Of a DNA stretch of 5,212 nucleotides, positions 1 to 5,212 are shown piece by piece (position 1 is the stretch's first letter; each line of letters begins with the position of its first letter). Made by a program: the position numbers and the translations under genes. Source of the stretch: Anaerolineales bacterium (lineage in GTDB: Bacteria > Chloroflexota > Anaerolineae > 4572-78 > NAK82); the NCBI GenBank assembly GCA_024643945.1, contig JAHELX010000481.1:1-5212 (forward strand), in the 5' to 3' direction. The notes under the pieces were generated by a model, which saw only the letters and a program-made list of their open reading frames with translations, had not been told where the DNA came from and made no database searches.

Positions 1-2706
1 GTTGCGATAAGTGATGATGATCAAACCATCGTCGGCAAAGGTGGGGGAGATGGCCAGATGGGAGACTTCCCGATCAAACAAGTCGGTGGCATAGCGGCCG
101 GCCAGAGGAACCCAGGTGTCTCCGCCGTCTGTGGAGCGGAAGAGCCCCTGGTCCAGCGTGGTCAAGAAAATGGTTTGGTCACGGTCAAAGGTGGGCGAAA
201 AGAGGATTTCCGAGATGCCTATGTCGGTCAGGCCGCGGGTGGTGGGGTGCCAGGTGTCGCCGCCATCGGTAGAGCGGTAAAGCCCGCCGGCACGTCCCAT
301 GGCCCCCAGCCCGGCCAGCAGGGTGTAATCTTTTTCGTAATTGGGTGAAATGGCCAGAGCACCGACCGCTCTGCGGGGCAGGCCCTGTCCCAGCAGATGC
401 CAGGCCTGGCCGCCGTCATCCGAACGATAAAGCCGCCAGTCGTAGACGCGGAAAAGTGTACCGTCACGAGCGACGAGGAGGCGCTGGACCTGGGGTTGGT
501 CGGTGGTGGGAACGGCAGGAGGTGGAGGCTCAAGTTGCCCGCCGCCAGTCGCCACCACCAATACGTTGCCGTCAGGGCCCCTCAGGTAAAGGCGTTGACC
601 TGGGGGATCAAAGGTGAGCAAGTCAAACTCGCCGGGCAGGCTGATTTCGGCCAGCAAAGCCAGGTCTCCGTCAAAGACCTGCAGGGCACCATCCTGCACA
701 GCATAGAGGCGGTCGTGAGGCGGGTCGTAAGCTAGCTGACCATAGGCACCAACCAACTCCAGAGTTTGGATAATGGTGCGGCCCCGGGCCTCGAAGCGGT
801 CGATGAACGCGCGGTTCATACGGTAGCGCGGCATAAAAGCGCGCTGGCGAAGAGGGTCGAAGGCCAGGTCACCGTAGCTGATCTGAAAGTCAGTGTACAG
901 TTCTTCTGGTGGGCCGGAGACGTCAAAGACAGAGAAATAATCGCCACTATTGGAACCTGGCGTGCCATTGTAAATCTGGGCGTATAGCAGTTGGTTATCG
1001 GGGTCGAGGCTGGTGGACACCACGCATGGGGCGGTGAAAGGATCTTCCGGCGCGAATAGGGTCTCCGTGCCAGTCAGCGTTTCGGCGCTGAGGATGAGAG
1101 TGTTACACTGTTCCAACCGGCATTGGCAAGGAGGTGTAAGATAGACCCGATCGCTGGTGGGATCAGGAGTCACCTGGCCACCTACATCCGGGTGAGCTAT
1201 CATCTGAAGCGAGCCGGTATCCATAATCCGCAGCGGGTCGCCGTCAATGTAGAGGCGATTCCGGCTGGGGTCGAGGGATAGCTGGCCGTAGCTATCATAG
1301 TAGCCAGGTAAAGGGTTGAAGCCAGTCTCAACGCGAGCGGTTTGCTTGTAGCCGGCCAGGCTCAGCACGCGCAGTGTGCCGGCATCATCCAGCACGTACA
1401 GACGGCCCGTCGCAGGGTCGGCCAGGGCATCGGCGACGGTCAAGGCGGTATAGATGGGCTCAGCCGAGCCAGTGGCGGGGTCAATCGTCAGAACGTAGCT
1501 GCTGGGCGAGTGATAAACGGCGTAAAGGAGACCCGTGTCAGAATCAATGGCCAGGTCATCAGGCCAATTGGGGACGGGGAAGCTATCCAGTAGCGACAAA
1601 TCTGGCAATGCAAAGGCCTGCAACTGGTACGATACATAATCACCTCCGGCCACGTATAGGATCTGCCCGTCGAAGGCCAGGGGAAGATCACTGTACACGC
1701 GCTCTGTTATAGGGACAGGAGCCGGGTCAGCCAGGGGATGGCTATCGGCGTTCATCGCGCGCAGGACAACTTGCTCTCCGTCACTCTCCAGGATAAAAAG
1801 ACGCTCACCATCTGCGTCAACCACAGCGTTGACCAACCTGCCGGCAATGGGGTAGCTATCCACAAGTGTCAGCGAGTCGGCTTCGAAAACTTCCAGCGAC
1901 GAGGGATAGCCTCGCCCCAGGTAAAGACGGTTGGCGCGGGGATTAAGCAGAAGTGGCAGGTTAAGCTCGCGGGGATCGAGGTTATGCGCTTCAAGCTCGA
2001 CTAATGAGTCCGGGTCCACGGTCCACAGACGCGTGTCGTTGGCCAGGTAGAGGCGGTCGGGGCCGGGAGCGATGGCCTCAACGCCGGGCAATGTATCTAT
2101 GATGGCCAGGGTGTCAATGTCAATGATAGTCAGGGCGGTGCCGGCGACATCCCCGTAGCGGTTACCCCACACGGCGTAGAGGCGGGGACGATAGGGGTCG
2201 ACTTGCAAGTCCAGGGGATCGGGGGGAGAGAAATCCGATTCGCCCATATTGTGCAGTTTGAGCAAAGCCGCGATCTTCCCAGTTTCAAGATCCAGCACGC
2301 TGATCGTGTTGCCTTCTTTAAGGGCTGATACCCCGTAGTTCAGGGTATAAACGTGGCGGCGCTGGCTGTCGACAGCCACCCGGTCGGGCTGGACTCCATT
2401 GCCGACCGGTATGCCGAAGTCGAGCTCGTCCACAATGGCGGGGATGTCTGGCTCGGGAACGGCCAGGGGTTCCCCACTGAGGGGAGTAGTGGCAGTGAGC
2501 GCCGGCAGAGAGCTGTTGGGCGAAGGGGTATCTGTTGCTTCGGGAGGGAGCTCGCCCGGGCTGACCACGATTTGGCTATAGTCCGGCTCAAGGCTTTCGG
2601 ATAAAGGGGTGCCCCTCGCTTCGGGAGGGAGTTCACCCGGCCGGGAGCAGGCGGCCAACGAGGCAGTGGAAGCCAAGAAGATTATGGCGATGAGATATTT
2701 CTTCAT
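1..2706 (-). CDS. Large lipoprotein with YVTN-like beta-propellers and Asp-box repeats (C-terminus beyond left edge)
   Basis: Reading the minus strand from ATG at 2706 gives 902 codons without a stop, still open at position 1. Residues 1-20 are a lipoprotein signal peptide: MKK, a hydrophobic core (YLIAIIFLASTASLAA) and a lipobox LAAC with Cys20, so the mature protein should be lipid-anchored outside the cytoplasm. Residues 21-100 are a Pro/Ser/Thr/Glu-rich stalk. Residues about 105-722 carry some 14 beta-strands of the form 'DP...RLY' (Tyr or Phe near 120, 177, 220, 262, 304, 351, 395, 437, 486, 522, 575, 624, 668, 707), typical of YVTN/NHL-type propellers; 14 would fit two seven-bladed wheels. 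A proline-rich hinge (about 723-740) leads to Asp boxes at 762-769, 812-819 and 858-865, with more expected beyond the edge. Four cysteines cluster at 527-561. Such proteins usually bind ligands or partners at the surface. No catalytic site is recognised and the substrate is unknown. The start is chosen because the signal peptide begins exactly there. Confidence 0.9.
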   Translation of the reverse strand, partial: MKKYLIAIIFLASTASLAACSRPGELPPEARGTPLSESLEPDYSQIVVSPGELPPEATDTPSPNSSLPALTATTPLSGEPLAVPEPDIPAIVDELDFGIPVGNGVQPDRVAVDSQRRHVYTLNYGVSALKEGNTISVLDLETGKIAALLKLHNMGESDFSPPDPLDLQVDPYRPRLYAVWGNRYGDVAGTALTIIDIDTLAIIDTLPGVEAIAPGPDRLYLANDTRLWTVDPDSLVELEAHNLDPRELNLPLLLNPRANRLYLGRGYPSSLEVFEADSLTLVDSYPIAGRLVNAVVDADGERLFILESDGEQVVLRAMNADSHPLADPAPVPITERVYSDLPLAFDGQILYVAGGDYVSYQLQAFALPDLSLLDSFPVPNWPDDLAIDSDTGLLYAVYHSPSSYVLTIDPATGSAEPIYTALTVADALADPATGRLYVLDDAGTLRVLSLAGYKQTARVETGFNPLPGYYDSYGQLSLDPSRNRLYIDGDPLRIMDTGSLQMIAHPDVGGQVTPDPTSDRVYLTPPCQCRLEQCNTLILSAETLTGTETLFAPEDPFTAPCVVSTSLDPDNQLLYAQIYNGTPGSNSGDYFSVFDVSGPPEELYTDFQISYGDLAFDPLRQRAFMPRYRMNRAFIDRFEARGRTIIQTLELVGAYGQLAYDPPHDRLYAVQDGALQVFDGDLALLAEISLPGEFDLLTFDPPGQRLYLRGPDGNVLVVATGGGQLEPPPPAVPTTDQPQVQRLLVARDGTLFRVYDWRLYRSDDGGQAWHLLGQGLPRRAVGALAISPNYEKDYTLLAGLGAMGRAGGLYRSTDGGDTWHPTTRGLTDIGISEILFSPTFDRDQTIFLTTLDQGLFRSTDGGDTWVPLAGRYATDLFDREVSHLAISPTFADDGLIIITYRN
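112..423 (-). repeat. Asp-box (BNR-type) repeat array inside the lipoprotein
   Basis: Three copies of S-x-D-x-G-x-x-W are encoded in frame: SDDGGQAW (residues 762-769), STDGGDTW (812-819) and STDGGDTW (858-865), spaced 50 and 46 residues. Between them runs a second recurring phrase, 'A/I-x-x-SP-x-F/Y-x-x-D-x-T', and this phrase appears again at the left edge as HLAISPTFADDG, so at least one further blade continues outside the window. Asp boxes are a fold signature of sialidase/sortilin/Ycf48-like propellers. They sit in turns and do not themselves show enzyme activity. Confidence 0.88.
2524..2641 (-). repeat. Imperfect in-frame duplication in the lipoprotein stalk
   Basis: The segment 2537-2559 recurs at 2618-2640 with 21 of 23 bases identical. 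The flanking 'aggggt' (2524-2529 and 2605-2610) is also repeated at the same 81-bp offset. In protein this gives PGELPPEA at residues 23-30 and 50-57, each followed by x-x-T-P. The offset is exactly 27 codons, so the frame is kept. The remainder of the 81-bp unit does not match, so this is either an old tandem duplication or a selected stalk motif just after the lipid-anchored Cys20. Confidence 0.75.
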
Positions 2707-2710
2707 CTCA
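2691..2710 (-). promoter_or_regulatory. Possible start-codon hairpin of the lipoprotein mRNA
   Basis: TGAGAT (2691-2696) and ATCTCA (2705-2710) form a perfect 6-bp inverted repeat with an 8-base loop. On the lipoprotein transcript the 5' arm contains the first two bases of the start codon, so the fold could mask initiation. No convincing Shine-Dalgarno precedes this ATG. A 6-bp stem is short and may be chance, so the call is tentative. Confidence 0.25.
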
Positions 2711-2713
2711 GGT

Positions 2714-2720
2714 TATCATA
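2714..2720. promoter_or_regulatory. Symmetric -10-like element in the divergent spacer
   Basis: The spacer contains ttatcataa (2713-2721), an inverted repeat around one central base. Read rightward it offers TATCAT (2714-2719), and read leftward TATGAT (2720-2715); each matches the sigma-70 -10 consensus at five of six positions. Predicted starts would be near 2726 rightward, just upstream of the thioesterase ribosome site, and near 2708 leftward, almost at the lipoprotein ATG. I see no good -35 hexamer at 16-18 bp on either side. With only 35 bp between the two start codons, the promoters must overlap or extend into coding DNA. Confidence 0.4.
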
Positions 2721-2729
2721 AGCGGAATC

Positions 2730-2735
2730 AAGGAG
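2730..2735 (+). promoter_or_regulatory. Shine-Dalgarno of the thioesterase gene
   Basis: AAGGAG lies six bases before the ATG at 2742. It is a strong match to the anti-Shine-Dalgarno core with ideal spacing, and it fixes the start of the two-hotdog protein. It is the only clear ribosome site in the divergent spacer; the opposite gene has none of comparable quality. Confidence 0.8.
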
Positions 2736-2741
2736 TGCCGT

Positions 2742-3626
2742 ATGCCTTTGACCCACGTGTGGACATTCCGAGTGCGCCATTACGAGTGTGATGCCTATGG
2801 GCACGTGAATCATACCAGCTATCTGCGTTACATGCAAGAGGCTGCCTTTGAAGCATCGGCGGCGGCTGGCTATGACATGGCCCGCTATGCAGCCATGGGC
2901 CGCCATTGGCTGGTGCGCGAGACAGATATCGAGTATCTGCACCCGCTGCACTATGGGGACAGGGCGCAGGTGAAAACATGGGTAGTCGACTTCCGGCGTG
3001 TTCGGTCACGCCGGGCCTACGAGATCCGGCTGGCCGGGCCGGGTGAATTGGCGGCGCACGCCCATACGGATTGGGCATACCTGGATAGTGCCAGTGGGCG
3101 ACCTGTTCCCATCCCCCCAGAAATGATAGCCGCCTTCTTTCCTGAAGGCCCACCAGAGCCACCTCCGCCGCGCCCACGCTTTCCCTTGGCGCCACCTCCT
3201 CCGCCTGGCGTATTTCGGCTGCGGCGCCGGGTCGAGTGGCGGGACATTGACCCGGCACAACATGTGAACAACGCCGTGTATCTGGCTTACATGGAAGACT
3301 GCGCGGTGCAAGTGGCAGCGGCCCACAATTGGCCGCTGGCGCGTATGTGGGCCGAAGGGTTCGCGGTAGTGGCGCGGCGGCACCAGATTGAGTATCGGCA
3401 GCCGGCCGTGTTGGATGACGAACTGGAACTGGCCACGTGGGTCTCCAACGTGAAGCGCGCTACCGCCATCCGTCACTTCACTATCACGCGCGTCAGCGAT
3501 GGTGCATTGCTGGCGCGAGCGCGTACGCTGTGGGTATGGGTCGACGTTAAGACGGAACGCCCCATCCGTATTCCAACCGCGTTCCTGACAGATTTTGCGC
3601 CAAACATTACGGGCGAGATATCGTAG
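2742..3626 (+). CDS. Tandem hotdog-fold acyl-CoA/acyl-ACP thioesterase
   Basis: This 294-residue cytoplasmic protein has no signal peptide. It is built of two hotdog domains, and by family it should hydrolyse acyl-CoA or acyl-ACP thioesters. Domain 1 (about 4-134) has YECDAYGHVNHTSYLRYMQEA with Asp17, His21, Asn23, Tyr27 and Glu33. Domain 2 (about 157-288) has WRDIDPAQHVNNAVYLAYMED with Asp170, His174, Asn176, Tyr180 and Glu185. Each is followed by the usual 'IEY..P....D.......V' strand (IEYLHPLHYGD at 63-73, IEYRQPAVLDDEL at 216-228). Both copies keep the Asp/His-Val-Asn signature of 4HBT/YbgC-type enzymes, so neither looks dead. The linker (134-156) is extremely proline-rich. The double-hotdog layout resembles bacterial FatA-like acyl-ACP thioesterases, though the individual motifs read more like 4HBT; the chain-length substrate cannot be told. 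The start is supported by AAGGAG six bases upstream. The gene is divergent from the lipoprotein gene and convergent with the peptidase gene, so probably monocistronic. Confidence 0.88.
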   Translation: MPLTHVWTFRVRHYECDAYGHVNHTSYLRYMQEAAFEASAAAGYDMARYAAMGRHWLVRETDIEYLHPLHYGDRAQVKTWVVDFRRVRSRRAYEIRLAGPGELAAHAHTDWAYLDSASGRPVPIPPEMIAAFFPEGPPEPPPPRPRFPLAPPPPPGVFRLRRRVEWRDIDPAQHVNNAVYLAYMEDCAVQVAAAHNWPLARMWAEGFAVVARRHQIEYRQPAVLDDELELATWVSNVKRATAIRHFTITRVSDGALLARARTLWVWVDVKTERPIRIPTAFLTDFAPNITGEIS

Positions 3627-3641
3627 ACGTCGTCTGAGAAT

Positions 3642-3746
3642 CGTCTCGTAGGACATATCTTCTCAAAAGTAGGGGCAACCGCACCGATAGGTCCCCCTTG
3701 GGGAAGGGTTTGCCCCTACTTTTTGAGAAGATGCGTCTCGTAGCAC
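3642..3746. repeat. 13-bp direct repeats flanking palindrome A
   Basis: CGTCTCGTAGGAC (3642-3654) and CGTCTCGTAGCAC (3734-3746) differ at one base and bracket the first palindrome (3657-3732). TGAGAA also precedes each copy (3635-3640 and 3724-3729). The left copy continues as GTAGGACA, which is the start of the consensus arm of palindrome B. The arrangement resembles either a target-site duplication or an insertion of palindrome A next to a B-type repeat. The spacings to the palindrome are unequal (two bases after the 13-mer on the left, one base before it on the right). Confidence 0.6.
3657..3732. repeat. Palindromic element A (GTAGGGGCAA...TTGCCCCTAC type)
   Basis: The left arm 3657-3678 and right arm 3710-3732 are perfectly complementary over 22 bp except for one extra T in the right arm. 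The 31-base loop contains a smaller CCCC-TT-GGGG hairpin (3694-3703). The element fills the space between two convergent genes and codes for nothing evident. It looks like a dispersed intergenic palindrome or a small non-autonomous MITE-like element. Its RNA would form a very strong hairpin on either strand, so it could also block read-through from both genes. Confidence 0.75.
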
Positions 3747-3795
3747 GAGCTGTTAGCTTGTTCCTGCCGCCGGACAAGCTAACAGCTTGTCCTAC
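3740..3795. repeat. Palindromic element B (GTAG...AGCTGTTAGCTTGT...CTAC type)
   Basis: The left arm 3740-3764 pairs with the right arm 3772-3795 with two mismatches and one bulged T, around a 7-base loop (3765-3771); the central 14 bp (3748-3761 with 3774-3787) are perfect. The right arm is itself palindromic: GGACAAGCT-AAC-AGCTTGTCC (3772-3792) is a perfect 9-bp stem with a 3-base loop. Both ends are GTAG/CTAC, shared with the core ends of element A. It ends 21 bp after the peptidase stop codon in that gene's reading direction, so it may also act as a transcript-end structure. Confidence 0.75.
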
Positions 3796-3816
3796 ACTCG
3801 CACGCTACTTCGTCAT

Positions 3817-5212
3817 CTATGCAGCCAGTTCTTCTGCTTCGGTCACCATGTCGTCGAGCATTTGGAGCCCTTTGTGCCAGAAGTTGAGATCGGTCAAGTC
3901 AACGCCCAAAGGCTTGACGAGCTCGTGGGGCCAGTCTGAGCCCCCGGCGGCGAGCATATCCAGGTAGGCATCGGAGAAGTCGGATCCTACTTCCTGATAC
4001 CGGGCGTATAAGGCTAAGACAAGCAGCTCACCGAAGGCGTAGGCGTAGACGTAGCCAGGGGTATGGAGGAAATGTGGGATGTAGCTCCACCAGATGCCAT
4101 AATCCTCGGTCATCGTGACACTGTCCATAAACATGGCGCGCTGCGTCTCAAGCCACAGCTCGTTGAAACGTTGGGAGGTCAATTCGCCCTCAGTGCGGCG
4201 TGCGGTGTGGATTGTCTCTTCAAAACGATTCATGGCTATTTGGCGGAAGACCGTCGCGAACGAATTTTCGAGCTTGCCGACCAGCATCGCCAGCCGCACT
4301 TCGGGGTTGGTCTCGCGTGACATAAGAGCCTGAAAGACAAGCATCTCGCCGAAGACTGAGGCGGTCTCGGCGGTGGTCAAGGGCGTGCTGGCTTGCAACA
4401 AACCTTGGGGGCCGGCCAGCGTCTGGTGGACTCCGTGGCCGAGTTCATGGGCCAGGGTCATCACGTCACGGGGCGTGGCCTCGTAGTTAACCAAGACATA
4501 GGGATGCAGCGACGGCACGGTGCCGTGGCAAAAGGCCCCGCCTCGTTTGCCAGGACGCACTGCGGCGTCAATCCACCGTTTTTCAAAGAAAATCTTGGCG
4601 ATCTCGGCCATACGAGGGTGGAACTGGGCGTATGAATTCAGAACAATATCGCGGCTTTGGTACCAGGTGTAATGACGATCGGCGGCCGGCAAAGGTGCAT
4701 AGCGGTCATAATCAAAGAGTTCGTCGAGACCAAGGAGGCGACGCTTGAGCCGGTAATAGCGAGCCACGACGTCGTAGCGAGATGTGACAGCATTAACCAG
4801 CGCCTCTACGGTATCATCGTCTACTTCGTTGTCCATATTGCGGGCAGCGATCCAGCTAGGGTAACCACGCAACTGGTCATCAGAGGCCTTATCGGCCAGG
4901 ATATTGTTGAAAACATAGGTTGTAATGCGGCTGAGGTTCCTTAAGCCGGCAGTGACCGCCGCGGCAGCACGTTGACGCACAGAGCGGTCCGGATTGTATA
5001 GTCTGGCGAGGATGGTCTGCTGGGGTAACATCTCGCCGTCAAATTCGTAGCGGGCTGCGCCGTGTACCTCATCGAAGAAACGCATCCAGGCATTGCGGCC
5101 GGTGACTTCCTTCTCTGCCAGGATTCTCTCCTCGGGTTCGGTCAACAGATAGGGACGGTAGCGACGGGCTACCTCAAGCCAGTGACGATAGCCCACCCTG
5201 GCTCCCTGGCCC
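3817..5212 (-). CDS. pepF: M3-family oligoendopeptidase F (N-terminus beyond right edge)
   Basis: The frame is open to the right edge and stops with TAG at 3819-3817. A GTG at 5196 is in frame but is not the true start, since the same frame continues upstream through 5211. Counting from that GTG as residue 1, the zinc site HELGH is at 250-254 and the third ligand is Glu277 in TTAETASVFGE. The conserved M3 substrate-site region SYIPHFLHTPGYVYAYAFGELL is at 371-392 with His375, His378, Tyr382 and Tyr386. LYNPDRSVRQRA (66-77) is the usual PepF phrase in the helical N-terminal lobe. Full-length members are about 560-610 residues, so roughly 100-150 residues are missing. These are cytoplasmic zinc peptidases that cut short oligopeptides. 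All catalytic residues visible here are intact. The gene converges on the thioesterase gene across the palindromic spacer. Confidence 0.93.
   Translation of the reverse strand, partial: GQGARVGYRHWLEVARRYRPYLLTEPEERILAEKEVTGRNAWMRFFDEVHGAARYEFDGEMLPQQTILARLYNPDRSVRQRAAAAVTAGLRNLSRITTYVFNNILADKASDDQLRGYPSWIAARNMDNEVDDDTVEALVNAVTSRYDVVARYYRLKRRLLGLDELFDYDRYAPLPAADRHYTWYQSRDIVLNSYAQFHPRMAEIAKIFFEKRWIDAAVRPGKRGGAFCHGTVPSLHPYVLVNYEATPRDVMTLAHELGHGVHQTLAGPQGLLQASTPLTTAETASVFGEMLVFQALMSRETNPEVRLAMLVGKLENSFATVFRQIAMNRFEETIHTARRTEGELTSQRFNELWLETQRAMFMDSVTMTEDYGIWWSYIPHFLHTPGYVYAYAFGELLVLALYARYQEVGSDFSDAYLDMLAAGGSDWPHELVKPLGVDLTDLNFWHKGLQMLDDMVTEAEELAA

Noticed and set aside
58..2604. Many plus-strand open frames of 60-112 codons opposite the lipoprotein gene.
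   Set aside because: The minus-strand frame is continuous here and carries clear signal-peptide, propeller and Asp-box signatures. The plus-strand translations show no family motif and overlap each other.
228..2636. Short minus-strand frames at 228-533, 1488-1691 and 2340-2636.
   Set aside because: They are in other frames than the lipoprotein gene and have low-complexity translations without motifs. They do not show that the large gene is broken: line-by-line reading of the main frame finds no stop from 2706 to 1.
3006..3656. 216-codon open frame antisense to the thioesterase gene, plus another at 2728-3258.
   Set aside because: Both lie wholly or almost wholly opposite a well-supported gene, have Arg/Pro/His/Gly-rich translations without recognisable motifs, and lack good ribosome sites. 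They are by-products of the GC-rich codon pattern.
3657..3732. Classical rho-independent terminator.
   Set aside because: The T-run (3720-3724) lies inside the pairing arm and not after the stem, and the stem is far longer than usual. A bidirectional transcription barrier remains possible, but the repeat description fits better.
3642..3795. CRISPR array or tRNA in the convergent spacer.
   Set aside because: There are only two direct-repeat copies with a palindrome between them, no regular spacers, and no cloverleaf or tRNA-like conserved loops.
5194..5196. GTG at 5196 as the start of the peptidase.
   Set aside because: The frame continues upstream to the edge, and the protein from this codon would lack the first 100 or more residues typical of PepF.

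Overview
The window holds three protein-coding genes and a compact repeat-rich spacer. Two of the genes run off the edges. The DNA is moderately GC-rich. The style of the exported repeat protein (14 RLY-type beta-propeller strands followed by 'SPxF..D.T...G.FRSTDGGDTW' Asp-box units), together with a two-hotdog thioesterase, an M3 oligoendopeptidase F and GTAG...CTAC palindromes in a spacer, suggests a free-living bacterium of Chloroflexota (Anaerolineae-like) type. This assignment rests on sequence style only; there is no rRNA or other marker.

Layout. (1) Positions 1-2706, minus strand: one uninterrupted reading frame of at least 902 codons, C-terminus beyond the left edge. It encodes a large lipoprotein with a lipobox at Cys20, a Pro/Thr/Ser/Glu-rich stalk containing a duplicated PGELPPEA motif, about 14 YVTN-like propeller strands, a proline-rich hinge, and at least three Asp-box (BNR-type) repeats. 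(2) Positions 2707-2741: a 35-bp divergent spacer with a nearly symmetric -10-like element readable on both strands and a good Shine-Dalgarno for the rightward gene only. (3) Positions 2742-3626, plus strand: a 294-residue protein made of two hotdog (4HBT/acyl-ACP thioesterase-like) domains joined by a very proline-rich linker; both domains keep the D...HVN..Y motif. (4) Positions 3627-3816: a convergent spacer filled by two adjacent imperfect palindromes (about 76 and 56 bp), the first flanked by 13-bp direct repeats. (5) Positions 3817-5212, minus strand: the C-terminal 465 or so residues of an M3-family oligoendopeptidase F with an intact HELGH zinc site; its N-terminus lies beyond the right edge.

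No shared pathway is evident. The lipoprotein is surface-exposed and probably binds or displays something. The thioesterase acts on acyl thioesters in the cytoplasm, and PepF degrades peptides there. The lipoprotein and thioesterase genes are the only pair whose expression is physically coupled, through the tiny shared promoter region. I see no defence system, CRISPR array, RNA gene or phage module. The items most worth a second look are the nested palindromes at 3642-3795, the symmetric promoter with a start-codon hairpin, and the three-part lipoprotein.
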